DNA of 64,000 nt. Origin: Formosa sp. L2A11 (GTDB taxonomy: Bacteria > Bacteroidota > Bacteroidia > Flavobacteriales > Flavobacteriaceae). The DNA is taken from contig NZ_CP047028.1 in NCBI RefSeq assembly GCF_009796865.1, forward strand, positions 3,719,742-3,783,741, written 5' to 3'. Positions 48,975 to 60,778 of this stretch are shown piece by piece; the first letter of the stretch is position 1, and each line of letters begins with the position of its first letter. The position numbers and the translations under genes are program-made. Under the pieces are notes generated by a model. It made no database searches, had not been told where the DNA came from, and worked only from the letters and a program-made list of their open reading frames with translations.

Positions 48975-49862
48975 TTAAAACTTAATATTTCTCCATTTAC
49001 TAGAATATGTAGGAGCTACTTTACTTAATACGTCTAGAAGATCGGAAACATTTACGCTAGGTCCGTCGGAAAATATACTTTCTATTTCATCGCTTTTAGC
49101 ATCGAAAAACACACGTAACAGAAAAGAATTTGGTCTTCTGTTATTCATGGCCTGAAACGAAATTATGGAAGATGCAATGGCTTGTTTACCTGCTTTTAGG
49201 TCTGTACTCATTTTATCTAAACCATCTCTGTGGTATTTGTACATCACTTCGCGGTATTCTTTGTATGTAGGCGATACCATATTGTCTATTAAAACATATC
49301 TTGACTGCGAACCATCTGATAATTTCCAACCTTTATAGCCTTCTTGTTGCGAATAATTAACAATGTTTTGTGCTTGGTTTAAATATTCGTCTCCACCATT
49401 TAACTCGAAAGAATCTGCATCTAAACCAAGAATCATATACACATGAAATGCTATAACCGAAATTAAATTAGACTCATATTGTGTTTCGCTAAAGTTCAGG
49501 TTTTGAAACTCTGCATACTTAAACGTAAAATTTTTATCGTTAAAGTTATAAACTGGAGTCGTGTAAGAAGAACCATAAACGGGTCTAGTAGACTGTACTT
49601 GTATGGTTGCAGTAAAGCTATCGTTATCGTAATCGCTAACAATAATAACCATACTACAATTAATACGTTCGTTTAACTTAAAGCCTCTTGTTGTCCACCG
49701 TTTATTATTAATAAATTCGGTAAGCTGCTTTTCTAGAGTTGTAAATACTTTTACATTTTCGTCTCCAGTTTGTTCTGCATTAACAACAACTTTACAGTTT
49801 AATTCTTGAGCAGTAAGACTCATAGAAGCATTAAAAAATAGAACAAAAAAGATATTACGCAT
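48975..49862 (-). CDS. DUF4835 family protein (PorD-like)
   Basis: The protein has 295 residues with a signal peptide ending at LTA|Q (residue 18). The mature part opens with ELNCKVVVNAEQ and has ILGLDADSFELNGGDEY near the middle, both typical of DUF4835. The family has been linked to the type IX secretion system as PorD; I give this as family knowledge, not proof. Its ATG overlaps the coaBC stop by eight bases, so it belongs to the bamD-rpoZ-coaBC operon, as in many Bacteroidota. Confidence 0.85.
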   Translation of the reverse strand: MRNIFFVLFFNASMSLTAQELNCKVVVNAEQTGDENVKVFTTLEKQLTEFINNKRWTTRGFKLNERINCSMVIIVSDYDNDSFTATIQVQSTRPVYGSSYTTPVYNFNDKNFTFKYAEFQNLNFSETQYESNLISVIAFHVYMILGLDADSFELNGGDEYLNQAQNIVNYSQQEGYKGWKLSDGSQSRYVLIDNMVSPTYKEYREVMYKYHRDGLDKMSTDLKAGKQAIASSIISFQAMNNRRPNSFLLRVFFDAKSDEIESIFSDGPSVNVSDLLDVLSKVAPTYSSKWRNIKF

Positions 49863-51066
49863 GTAATTGATTTAATATTTCGTTGAATATATCTTGAGCA
49901 ACGACTGCTTTAGATTTTAAATTAAATTCTGTAATATGTTCTTCGGTGTCGATAAGCGTTATTTTATTTGTATCTGCCTTAAAACCGGCACCTTTATCGT
50001 TAAGAGAATTTAAAACGATTAAATCTAAATTTTTACGTTTTAATTTTCCTTTAGCATGTTCTAATTCATTATTAGTTTCTAAAGCAAAACCAACTAAAAA
50101 CTGATTCGTTTTTATAGCACCTAAAGACGCTAAAACATCTTTAGTTTTCTCCAACTTTAATGTTAACGTACTATCGTCCTTTTTTATTTTCTGAGTCGCA
50201 ACTTCTTTTGGTTTATAATCTGCTACAGCTGCAGCACATATTACAACATCTGAATCTTTAAAAAACAAATGTGCTTGATTATACATGTCTTGAGCACTAA
50301 CAACAGGAACAATTTTAACTAAACCATGTTGAAGAGATTGATTGGTAGGTCCAGAAATTAAAGTAACCTCTGCACCAAGATTAGCTGCTGTTTTGGCTAA
50401 CTCGAATCCCATTTTACCACTAGAATGATTTCCTATAAAACGTACAGGATCTATAGCTTCATAAGTTGGTCCAGCTGTAATCATGACTTTTTTACCATAT
50501 AAAGGCAAATTGCCTAAGATATGATTTTCTATAAATGCTACAATATCTTCTGGTTCTGCCATACGCCCTTCTCCAACCAAACCACTAGCTAATTCGCCAG
50601 ACGTTGCAGGAATCATAATATTACCAAAGCTTTGTAACGTTTTAAACGATTGGGATGTAGATGGATGTTTAAACATATCCAAATCCATTGCAGGAGCGAA
50701 ATACACCGGACATTTAGCCGATAAGTAAGTCGCTAATAATAAATTATCGCAGGTACCATTTGCCATTTTAGACATGGTATTTGCAGTTGCAGGAGCAATA
50801 ATTAAAAGATCGGCCCAAAGGCCTAATTCTACATGGCTATTCCAAACCGCACTCTCGTCTTCTTCATTATAAAATGAAGAAACAACAGGGTTTTTAGAAA
50901 GTGTAGATAAAGTTAGGGGAGTAACAAAACCTATAGAAGCAGGTGACATAACGACTTTTACGTCTGCACCTGCTTTTACAAATAATCTTACTAATGAAGC
51001 TGTCTTGTAAGCAGCTATACCTGCACTAATGCCTAACAGTACGTTTTTGCCGCTTAATATTGACAT
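49855..51066 (-). CDS. coaBC: Bifunctional phosphopantothenoylcysteine decarboxylase / phosphopantothenate-cysteine ligase
   Basis: CoaBC makes 4'-phosphopantetheine in coenzyme A synthesis. The protein has 403 residues. The N-terminal flavoprotein domain (CoaC, about 1-180) starts GISAGIAAYKTASLVR and has PAMDLDMF near residue 127. The C-terminal ligase domain (CoaB, about 190-400) has ITAGPTYEAIDPVRFI with NHSSGKMG and AAVADYKPK. It is the third gene of the bamD operon. Confidence 0.95.
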   Translation of the reverse strand: MSILSGKNVLLGISAGIAAYKTASLVRLFVKAGADVKVVMSPASIGFVTPLTLSTLSKNPVVSSFYNEEDESAVWNSHVELGLWADLLIIAPATANTMSKMANGTCDNLLLATYLSAKCPVYFAPAMDLDMFKHPSTSQSFKTLQSFGNIMIPATSGELASGLVGEGRMAEPEDIVAFIENHILGNLPLYGKKVMITAGPTYEAIDPVRFIGNHSSGKMGFELAKTAANLGAEVTLISGPTNQSLQHGLVKIVPVVSAQDMYNQAHLFFKDSDVVICAAAVADYKPKEVATQKIKKDDSTLTLKLEKTKDVLASLGAIKTNQFLVGFALETNNELEHAKGKLKRKNLDLIVLNSLNDKGAGFKADTNKITLIDTEEHITEFNLKSKAVVAQDIFNEILNQLHA

Positions 51067-51076
51067 AGCTTATTAT

Positions 51077-51403
51077 TTACTGAACGTCTTCGTCAGTGTT
51101 TCTGTAGTATACTTTATTGTCTAACCACTCTTGTACCGCTAAAGCGTGTGGTTTAGGTAATTTTTCGTAGAATTTTGAAACTTCAATTTGTTCTTTGTTT
51201 TCAAAAATCTCTTCTAAACTATCGTTATAAGTTGCAAATTCTTCTAATTTTTCAATTAGTTCCTTTTTAATCTCAGTATTGATTTGATCTGCACGTCTAG
51301 AAATAATAGAAATTGCTTCATAAATATTTCCTGTTGGTTCGTCAACTTTATTCTTGTTGTACGTAACTGTACTTAAAGGCGCATTGATTTTTTTTAAATC
51401 CAT
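51077..51403 (-). CDS. rpoZ: RNA polymerase omega subunit
   Basis: The protein has 108 residues. The segment EPTGNIYEAISIISRRADQINTEIK (residues 22-46) is the omega/Rpb6 core, where the pattern N-x-Y-E-x(3)-I-x(2)-R-R-A fits. The rest is an acidic helix. It is encoded between bamD (4 bp) and coaBC (10 bp), the usual order in Bacteroidota. Omega helps assemble the polymerase. Confidence 0.92.
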   Translation of the reverse strand: MDLKKINAPLSTVTYNKNKVDEPTGNIYEAISIISRRADQINTEIKKELIEKLEEFATYNDSLEEIFENKEQIEVSKFYEKLPKPHALAVQEWLDNKVYYRNTDEDVQ

Positions 51404-51407
51404 TATA

Positions 51408-52208
51408 TTAACTTTTAGTGCTGTAATTTTTTAATTCTTCTACTATTTGTTCATACATTTTAACTGCAGATTCTGAAAATTGAGTTTCTGGAAACCCTTT
51501 CATTAAATCTTTATAATACCCTTCTGCAGATTGTAATCGTTCTTCTTTTTTACGTTCAATACTAAATATTGCTAACTGATAAGCCGAATCAAATCTATAA
51601 TACATAGCTTCTTCTCTTAATGAAGTTCCAGGAAATTCAAATAGAAAATTATCGAACGATTTAATAGACGCTTGATAATCTAAGATTGTATTATACTGTT
51701 TTGCAATTTCGAACGCCTTACGTTCTAATTTCTCATCTAACTCTCTAATGTAACCACTCGCTTCACTTAAGTACTCTGATTGTGGAAATTGATTGATAAA
51801 CAATTGCAATTTCTCTATAGCATCTTTAGTATCTGATTGGTCTTTACTGTAAACAGGAGACAATTTATAATAACTCTTAGCTGCTAAAAACGAAGCCTCT
51901 TCTAATTTCTCACTTTTTGGATATGAATCTGCAAAACGATCAAACTGGTAACCAGAAACATAATAGTCTTTCATGCCATAGTACGATTGCGCGTACATAT
52001 ACATAAGTTTCTCTGCTTGTGGTTTACCTCGGTAACTAGGCACGATTTGAGCGAATAATTTATTGGCTTTAGCGAACTCTCCTTGATCGTAAAGTTCTTC
52101 TCCCATTTTAAATTTCTTCCCAATGTCTGTAGCTTTAAGTGTTTTTTGGTATTCACCACATGAACTTAAAACAATAAACGCGAATAAAATGTATAAATAT
52201 TTCCCCAT
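51408..52208 (-). CDS. bamD: Outer membrane protein assembly factor BamD
   Basis: BamD is an essential lipoprotein of the complex that inserts beta-barrels into the outer membrane. The protein has 266 residues. The leader ends in a lipobox SSC with Cys17. The rest is five TPR-like repeats (for example ANKLFAQIVPSYRGKPQAE and SYYGMKDYYVSGYQFDRF). It heads the operon bamD-rpoZ-coaBC-DUF4835. A -7 element lies 17 bp upstream. Confidence 0.93.
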   Translation of the reverse strand: MGKYLYILFAFIVLSSCGEYQKTLKATDIGKKFKMGEELYDQGEFAKANKLFAQIVPSYRGKPQAEKLMYMYAQSYYGMKDYYVSGYQFDRFADSYPKSEKLEEASFLAAKSYYKLSPVYSKDQSDTKDAIEKLQLFINQFPQSEYLSEASGYIRELDEKLERKAFEIAKQYNTILDYQASIKSFDNFLFEFPGTSLREEAMYYRFDSAYQLAIFSIERKKEERLQSAEGYYKDLMKGFPETQFSESAVKMYEQIVEELKNYSTKS

Positions 52209-52225
52209 AGTTTTTTAACAGAATG

Positions 52226-52233
52226 CAAAATTA
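52226..52233 (-). promoter_or_regulatory. Promoter -7 element TAATTTTG for the bamD operon
   Basis: Exact TAnnTTTG on the minus strand, 17 bp before the bamD ATG. Confidence 0.55.
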
Positions 52234-52386
52234 AGCTATTCTTATTGATTTTAAAAATAATATTTTTCAGCTAAATTAAAGGATGTAATTAGGTTACAAT
52301 TAGCTTTAAGTATATTTTAACTTTTAAACCATTTTATTAAAAACATCCTGTCTCTTAAGTGACAAAAACAACTTATTTAAAAGCAC

Positions 52387-53265
52387 TTAAAAAGCATCTA
52401 CAAATGCTTTAATTTTTTCCTTTAATCCAGACGTAGCCTCTACTAACGGCAATCTTACATCTGCACGACATAAACCTAAAGCTTCATAAACAGCCTTAAT
52501 TCCAGAGGGGTTATTTTCTTCAAAAATATAACCAACAACGTCCATTAATTTATAATGAATATCGTAAGCTTCTTTGGCTTTTCCTTCTAATCCTAATTGA
52601 ATCATTTTAGAAAATTGTGCAGGAACAGCCTGACCAATTACAGAAATAACGCCAGCACCACCTGCTAAAATAACACCTAAAGCAAGATCATCGTCTCCAG
52701 AAATAACTAAAAAGTCTTCTGGTTTATCTTTTAATAACTTTAAATATTGACCAATATTGTTACCTGCTTCTTTAACAGCTACAATATTTTTAAAATCGTT
52801 TGCTAATCTAATTGTTGTTTCCGGTAACATATTAGACGCTGTTCTTCCGGGAACATTATATAAAATGATAGAAATAGGACACGCTTCTGAAATAGCTTTA
52901 AAATGCTGATAAACGCCTTCTTGTGTTGGTTTACTATAATAAGGAGACACAGAAAGTACCGCATCAAAAATGCTTAAATCTGTAGCTTTAATCTCTTCAA
53001 TAACTACAGCTGTATTATTCCCTCCTATTCCTAAAACTAAAGGCACACGACCGTTATTTGCTTTAGCAATAGTTTTTATAATAGCTTCCTTTTCGGCTTT
53101 AGTAACCGTTGCACTCTCTCCGGTAGTTCCCATTATAACTAAATAATTGGTACCGTTTTCAATATTGAAATTAACAATTCGGGTTAAAGCATCATGATCT
53201 ACACTAAGATCTGCCTTAAAGGGTGTAACTAGAGCAACTCCAGTACCTATTAATTTACTATTCAT
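52387..53265 (-). CDS. dapA: 4-hydroxy-tetrahydrodipicolinate synthase
   Basis: DapA condenses pyruvate with aspartate semialdehyde at the start of the lysine and diaminopimelate branch. The protein has 292 residues. The Schiff-base lysine is K165 in AVKEAGNN; T47-T48 in MGTTGES and Y136-N-V-P-G-R complete the active site. It follows the DUF6913 gene by four bases. Confidence 0.96.
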   Translation of the reverse strand: MNSKLIGTGVALVTPFKADLSVDHDALTRIVNFNIENGTNYLVIMGTTGESATVTKAEKEAIIKTIAKANNGRVPLVLGIGGNNTAVVIEEIKATDLSIFDAVLSVSPYYSKPTQEGVYQHFKAISEACPISIILYNVPGRTASNMLPETTIRLANDFKNIVAVKEAGNNIGQYLKLLKDKPEDFLVISGDDDLALGVILAGGAGVISVIGQAVPAQFSKMIQLGLEGKAKEAYDIHYKLMDVVGYIFEENNPSGIKAVYEALGLCRADVRLPLVEATSGLKEKIKAFVDAF

Positions 53266-53269
53266 CTTT

Positions 53270-53785
53270 TTAAATTCTTTTTAATATACTTAAGTACTTT
53301 AAAAGCTCCTTTTTAAACACTTCTATAGCCTCTGGATTTACATTAATTATTAAATCGTTTAACCGTTGTTCTTCTTGTAAAACTCCTATTTTAAAATCTG
53401 CATTAGCTGCAGCTGTAAGGACTTTTAAATCTAAATTATCTGTAAAATAATAACTAATTAAAGCATCAAATTTAGTCTTTAAAAACATATCCAATTCAAT
53501 GTTTTTAATCTTACCTCCCCAACCTATATCTTTAGGAGAGTAACAAGGAAACTCCATAGCCTCTACCTGTTCTGCCTCTGAATAAGCTATTATTTTAAAA
53601 CTATTAGGTCTAATATTTAAAAATTTAGACATAGATTTTATAGCTTCTATATTAGAAACTTCGTCAATATTTAATATAACCCCCAAACTTTCAATAGGTT
53701 TTGAGGTGTTAGAAACCTTACGATTTGCTAACATTTTATTAAAATACTTTTTATTAGATTTTTCCCTAAAACCTTTTAAAATCAT
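53270..53785 (-). CDS. DUF6913 domain-containing protein
   Basis: The protein has 171 residues and no signal peptide. It has a basic start ([14 protein letters not shown]) and a conserved-looking core with [21 protein letters not shown] and FDALISYY. I recognise it as the small protein usually encoded just before dapA in Flavobacteriaceae (DUF6913). The function is unknown. With dapA it forms a two-gene operon behind a TAnnTTTG element; a link to lysine synthesis is only suggested by position. Confidence 0.8.
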   Translation of the reverse strand: MILKGFREKSNKKYFNKMLANRKVSNTSKPIESLGVILNIDEVSNIEAIKSMSKFLNIRPNSFKIIAYSEAEQVEAMEFPCYSPKDIGWGGKIKNIELDMFLKTKFDALISYYFTDNLDLKVLTAAANADFKIGVLQEEQRLNDLIINVNPEAIEVFKKELLKYLSILKRI

Positions 53786-53803
53786 TTATCTTTAAACTTT
53801 TAG

Positions 53804-53811
53804 CAAATGTA
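53804..53811 (-). promoter_or_regulatory. Promoter -7 element TACATTTG for DUF6913-dapA
   Basis: Exact TAnnTTTG on the minus strand, 18 bp before the ATG at 53785. Confidence 0.55.
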
Positions 53812-53854
53812 GAAAAAGTATAACCATACTTCAGTAAATTTTTTAAGTTTAATT

Positions 53855-54613
53855 ATGATTTTTAAACAATTAATTGCTTGTACGTGCCTTTTATTTTTGG
53901 CAAGTTGCAAAACACCACCTGTAAGTCTATCTAAAATTGAAGGAAAAGAAATTCCTATTTCAGAAGAAATAAAACCAGATCAAGACATAGCTAACTTCAT
54001 AAAACCGTATCACGATCACGTTACTAACACTCTAGATAGTGTTTTAGCTTACGCTCCAGATACTTATAATAAAGCCAACGGAAAATACAATACTGCTATA
54101 GGAAACTTTATGGCAGATGCTATTTACGAACAATCTAACCCCATATTTAAAAGAAGAACAGGTCACGATATAGATTTTGTTTTACTTAATAAAGGAGGTA
54201 TTAGAGCTCAAATAACTAAAGGTGATATTACTTCAAATACCGCTTACGAAATTATGCCTTTTGAAAACAGTATTGTTGTCGCTGCTATAAAAGGGAAAAA
54301 TGTAAATGAGGCTTTAACGTATTTAAGAAAAGCTAAAACGGCACATCCCATTTCTAAGCTAAAACTCGTTATTAATTCCGATTTTAATATTGTTGAAGCT
54401 TTAGTAAAAGGGCAACCTGTAGACGAAAACAAAACGTATTACGTAGCAACAAACGAATACCTTTATAACGGAGGAGACAATATGACGTTTTTTAGACCTA
54501 GCGATAGTCTTTACGTTTTAAATTACAAATTAAGAAATGCACTTATCGATTACTTTACTAAAGTAGATACTATAAACCCTGTGATAGACGACAGATTTAT
54601 CCAAATAAAATAA
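53855..54613 (+). CDS. 5'-nucleotidase C-terminal domain lipoprotein
   Basis: The protein has 252 residues. The leader ends in a lipobox LASC (Cys18). The remainder is the 5'-nucleotidase C-terminal (substrate-binding) domain: NKGGIRAQITKGDIT and YEIMPFENSIVV are its signatures. In UshA-type enzymes this domain is fused behind a metallophosphatase domain. Here that catalytic domain is encoded separately, 12 bp downstream. The two products probably act together in the periplasm or at the outer membrane on nucleotides. Confidence 0.88.
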   Translation: MIFKQLIACTCLLFLASCKTPPVSLSKIEGKEIPISEEIKPDQDIANFIKPYHDHVTNTLDSVLAYAPDTYNKANGKYNTAIGNFMADAIYEQSNPIFKRRTGHDIDFVLLNKGGIRAQITKGDITSNTAYEIMPFENSIVVAAIKGKNVNEALTYLRKAKTAHPISKLKLVINSDFNIVEALVKGQPVDENKTYYVATNEYLYNGGDNMTFFRPSDSLYVLNYKLRNALIDYFTKVDTINPVIDDRFIQIK

Positions 54614-54625
54614 ATTCAGCGTGTT

Positions 54626-55540
54626 ATGAAACGTAGAGACTTTATACAACAATCTACAGTAGCAACATCTTTAGTTGCTTTAGGAGGATTAAGCTTATCC
54701 TCTTTTACTACTGCTACAAAAACAAAAAAAATAACCATTTTACACACCAACGATGTGCATAGCCATATAGATCCCTTCGGACCTAATGAAGGTAGAAATG
54801 CAAATCTAGGAGGTGTTGCTAAACGTGCAACCTTAATAGACTCTATACGTTTAGACAATCCGAATACTTTACTTTTAGATGCTGGAGATATATTTCAAGG
54901 CACACCTTATTTTAATTTTTATGGTGGCGAATTGGAATTTAAATTAATGAGCAAACTAAAATACGATGCTGCAACTATAGGAAATCATGATTTTGATAAT
55001 GGTGTAGACGGTTTATATGCACAATTACCTCACGCAGAGTTTCCGTTTCTAATTTCTAATTACGACTTCACTAATACTATAATGAATACACACACCAAGC
55101 CATATAAGGTCTTTATAAAAGACGGACTTAAAATTGGTGTATTTGGAGTAGGAATAAAACTTCATGGCCTTGTAGATCCTGCAATGTATAAAGAAACAAA
55201 GTATTTAGATCCTATTGAAGCCGCTCAAGAAATGACTCGTGTATTAAAAGAACAAGAGCAATGCGATTTAATTATTTGCTTATCCCATTTAGGTTACAAA
55301 TATAGAACTGAAGATAAGATTGATGATCTAAAGCTTGCAGCTGCAACCAAAAATATTGATTTAATTATTGGCGGACACACACACACCTTTCTTGCCAAAC
55401 CTACCATAGTAGAAAATATTGAAGGCAAAAACATGCTTGTAAACCAAGTAGGATGTTACGGTATTAATCTTGGAAAAATAGATTTCTATTTTGACGATAA
55501 CAAAAACAAAGCAGCAGAAGAAACTTCTATTCTTGTGTAG
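54626..55540 (+). CDS. 5'-nucleotidase-type metallophosphatase domain protein
   Basis: The protein has 304 residues. The N-terminus MKRRDFIQQS with a following hydrophobic stretch looks like a twin-arginine export signal. The calcineurin-like domain shows the metal motifs HTNDVHSH (about 36-43), GDIFQ, GNHDFDNG and GGHTHTF. It lacks the C-terminal nucleotide-binding domain of UshA, which is provided by the gene 12 bp upstream. A terminator follows, inside the convergent gene. Confidence 0.9.
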   Translation: MKRRDFIQQSTVATSLVALGGLSLSSFTTATKTKKITILHTNDVHSHIDPFGPNEGRNANLGGVAKRATLIDSIRLDNPNTLLLDAGDIFQGTPYFNFYGGELEFKLMSKLKYDAATIGNHDFDNGVDGLYAQLPHAEFPFLISNYDFTNTIMNTHTKPYKVFIKDGLKIGVFGVGIKLHGLVDPAMYKETKYLDPIEAAQEMTRVLKEQEQCDLIICLSHLGYKYRTEDKIDDLKLAAATKNIDLIIGGHTHTFLAKPTIVENIEGKNMLVNQVGCYGINLGKIDFYFDDNKNKAAEETSILV

Positions 55541-55544
55541 TAGT

Positions 55545-56306
55545 TTATTTTTTATGTTTATTAAACACAAAATTATAAGAGCGTATTTTTAACGCTCTTT
55601 TTTTGGCTTTATTTTTAGTGACCATATAGTAGAAAAGGAAAACCAATCCGCAACCGTACAGTAAGCGCTCTACAAGTACTAAACTCCAATCGTAGATGTA
55701 ATAATTTCTGATGTAAAATAACACTTCAGAAAATATAAAACATAAAGCCATTACTAAATACAAAATAGACGATTTAGTGTCTGCATTTAAATAGACTGCA
55801 AAAGAGAAAAAAGCGAGTACTATTAAGGTCACACTACGTAAACCAAAAAACAATACTTCTGTCGGACTCGTTATAATATCGTCTAAAACAGTATATAGTT
55901 GATATAACAAATAGGTATTTACAATAAATACAACTATTAAATAAGTCCCTAAAAACGTTCCGAATTTTATGCCTTTAAACTTTGTTATCACTAAGCTTAA
56001 GAGACTTAAATGTGCCAACAAATAAAATAGGTTACTAAATTTTATAACAGAATTAGCATCAACAACAACAGATGTAAAGTCACCTAAAAATGAAAAACAA
56101 AAAAACGACACAAGGTACCAGCTAATGTAGTCGCATCTAGAGAAGTAGAAAACGACGAACACAGGTACAAATAGGGGTTTAACGCATTGCAACAGAAATT
56201 CATGATGAAACACAGTTGCAAAAACATTAACGCCTATAAGAAGAAGTAAAATCGATATAAAGATCTTACTATAATTAAATTTAATCCAGTTCTTCAAAAT
56301 AAACAA
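55545..56306 (-). CDS. YhhN-like integral membrane protein, paralogue 1
   Basis: The protein has 253 residues and seven or eight predicted membrane segments. The segment ERLLYGCGLVFLFYYMV near the end and the overall spacing suggest the YhhN/TMEM86 family, some members of which are lysoplasmalogenases; this is tentative. The start is TTG at 56306 or slightly later, as no ATG is in frame near the start. A -7 element lies at 56323-56330. The next gene encodes a relative of the same size and layout. Confidence 0.7.
   Translation of the reverse strand: MFILKNWIKFNYSKIFISILLLLIGVNVFATVFHHEFLLQCVKPLFVPVFVVFYFSRCDYISWYLVSFFCFSFLGDFTSVVVDANSVIKFSNLFYLLAHLSLLSLVITKFKGIKFGTFLGTYLIVVFIVNTYLLYQLYTVLDDIITSPTEVLFFGLRSVTLIVLAFFSFAVYLNADTKSSILYLVMALCFIFSEVLFYIRNYYIYDWSLVLVERLLYGCGLVFLFYYMVTKNKAKKRALKIRSYNFVFNKHKK
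55577..55604 (+). terminator. Rho-independent terminator of the nucleotidase pair, inside a convergent gene
   Basis: The stem AAGAGCGT pairs with ACGCTCTT around a seven-base loop and is followed by seven T. It terminates the plus-strand operon but lies in the 3' coding end of the minus-strand gene 55545-56306. Confidence 0.85.
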
Positions 56307-56322
56307 TCATAAGTAGGTTCCA

Positions 56323-56330
56323 CAAACATA
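56323..56330 (-). promoter_or_regulatory. Promoter -7 element TATGTTTG for membrane paralogue 1
   Basis: Exact TAnnTTTG on the minus strand, 16 bp before the TTG start. Confidence 0.5.
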
Positions 56331-56434
56331 CAACTATACACCGTATTAATCATACACTTTATCGAAAAAAAAAGTAATATTTCGATGAAACACATTCTGA
56401 AAGCAATATAAAAAAAGAGGCGAAAATATCTTTT

Positions 56435-57238
56435 TTACAATTCAATTGCTTTGAATTCCTTATTAGGACTTTGAATAGCAAAGAAATAAAAGAGCGAAAA
56501 CCCTGTAATTAATAAAAGATAACATATAATATTTAATTCAACTTTCTCTGAAGGATACAATATTGCGTACTGAATAACTTCAGAAAAAACAATACATATC
56601 GACCCTATAAACAAAAATAGAGATCTTGTGTTTTCTCTATACAAATAGTTAATAAACGATACATTTAATAGAATTAAAATTACCAGATTGTATACAAATT
56701 CTAAAACAATAGATGGTATTGTATCCCCTAACGGGATAATTTCTTCATCTAAAGTAGCAGCCCCTACAAATTCAGGAACTTCACTAGCCCCTATTACCGT
56801 TTCTGTAGAAGGAGAATTAATTGAAAAATCACCATTTATTAAAGAATATAACACATAAGAATTTAATAATAACAAAATAATTATGGTAAGATTAAATCGG
56901 GGCACAATATCTCTAAAACGCATACTTTTAAAAATCCCAAAAATTAAAGATACATAAGCTGATATATATAAAAAATTTGCTAAAAAGTAAACTAAATTCT
57001 CATACAAATATTTAGTTTCACTAAAAAAGGCTAAAAGATGAGCCAAAGAAAACAACACTAAAAATGCAGTAAAATATAACAGTTGATTTTTATGAGTTAA
57101 CAAATAAAAAATACAAATAAAAGGCACTACTAATGCCATAATAACATTTGAAACACTATAAAACTCAGCATACTGTAAGAACAAATATGATACGCTTAAA
57201 ATGAATAATATAATTAAAATAAAATATGTTTTTCTCAT
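56435..57238 (-). CDS. YhhN-like integral membrane protein, paralogue 2
   Basis: The protein has 267 residues with seven or eight membrane segments. The layout parallels paralogue 1: a short loop after helix 2, LFYLLAHLSLLSLVI there against NFLYISAYVSLIFGI here, and F-x-E-V-x-x-Y before the last helices. A hydrophilic insert of about 25 residues (near 145-170) is present only here. The function is unknown. It has its own -7 element and is separated from paralogue 1 by 128 bp. Confidence 0.7.
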   Translation of the reverse strand: MRKTYFILIILFILSVSYLFLQYAEFYSVSNVIMALVVPFICIFYLLTHKNQLLYFTAFLVLFSLAHLLAFFSETKYLYENLVYFLANFLYISAYVSLIFGIFKSMRFRDIVPRFNLTIIILLLLNSYVLYSLINGDFSINSPSTETVIGASEVPEFVGAATLDEEIIPLGDTIPSIVLEFVYNLVILILLNVSFINYLYRENTRSLFLFIGSICIVFSEVIQYAILYPSEKVELNIICYLLLITGFSLFYFFAIQSPNKEFKAIEL

Positions 57239-57260
57239 AGATATATAATAGACAAGCTAA

Positions 57261-57268
57261 CAAATGTA
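57261..57268 (-). promoter_or_regulatory. Promoter -7 element TACATTTG for membrane paralogue 2
   Basis: Exact TAnnTTTG on the minus strand, 22 bp before the ATG at 57238. Confidence 0.5.
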
Positions 57269-57327
57269 ATTATTAATAATTAAACTTGCTGACTTCTAGC
57301 AAGAACACCTCAAATTTTAAAAAATCA

Positions 57328-59905
<2,578 letters not shown>

Positions 59906-59909
<4 letters not shown>

Positions 59910-60778
59910 ATCTCTTTAATTCCTTTAATCATTCTATTTCTTTTAAACATATCCTGACGCAATTCTACATGTATAAATTTATGTTCTTGTAATAAATCGT
60001 TCATTTCCTGACCTAAAAATTCATTTATTTCAAAAAACAACAATCCATCCTTTACTAAATTAACTTTAGCCAATTTTGTGATTGCTTTATAGAATTTAAG
60101 CGGATCATGATCTTCGACAAACAATGCTAAATGCGGTTCGTGTTCTAAAACATTTGCTTTCATTTGAAGCTTCTCTAACTCACGAACATACGGTGGGTTT
60201 GAAACAATAACATCAAATGGTAATTTAAAATCTGCATTTTTATATGTCTCTACAGATAAAATATCTGCATGAATAAAATTAACCGTTACATTATTATGTT
60301 TGGCATTTTTCTTTGCTACCGCTATTGCATCTTCACTTACATCTACAGCAAAAACATCTGCATTTGTAAACTGTTTTGCTAACGAAATTGCAATACACCC
60401 ACTTCCTGTTCCTATATCTAGAATACGTAATGGTTTTTTTATTTTATCTAAATCAGACTCTATAATCCATGCGACTAACTCTTCGGTTTCTGGTCTAGGA
60501 ATTAACACCGAATTATTCACCTGAAATTCTAAACCAAAAAATTCAGTAGTTTTTAAAACATACTGAATAGGCTCGTGTTTTTTTAAAGACTCTAAAGCAT
60601 CTAAAACAGGAATGGATTCGGCTTCAGAAATACTGTAATCGGGTTCTAAAGCCAAAGTAATGCGTTTAAAATTGAAATAATATTCGCAAATCATAAAAAA
60701 GAAATGATCGACCTCTCTTTTATCATATTCAGCATCTAAAGCGTCATGAAACGTCTGTTTAATATCTTTTAACTTCAT
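59906..60778 (-). CDS. prmC: Release factor N5-glutamine methyltransferase PrmC
   Basis: PrmC methylates the glutamine of the GGQ motif of release factors, using SAM. The ATG at 60778 gives 290 residues. The N-terminal helical domain is followed by motif I DIGTGSGCIAIS, and the catalytic NPPYV is at about residue 195. A longer frame from a TTG at 60805 is possible, but it overlaps the GNAT gene more. The overlap with GNAT is ATGA (four bases). Confidence 0.94.
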
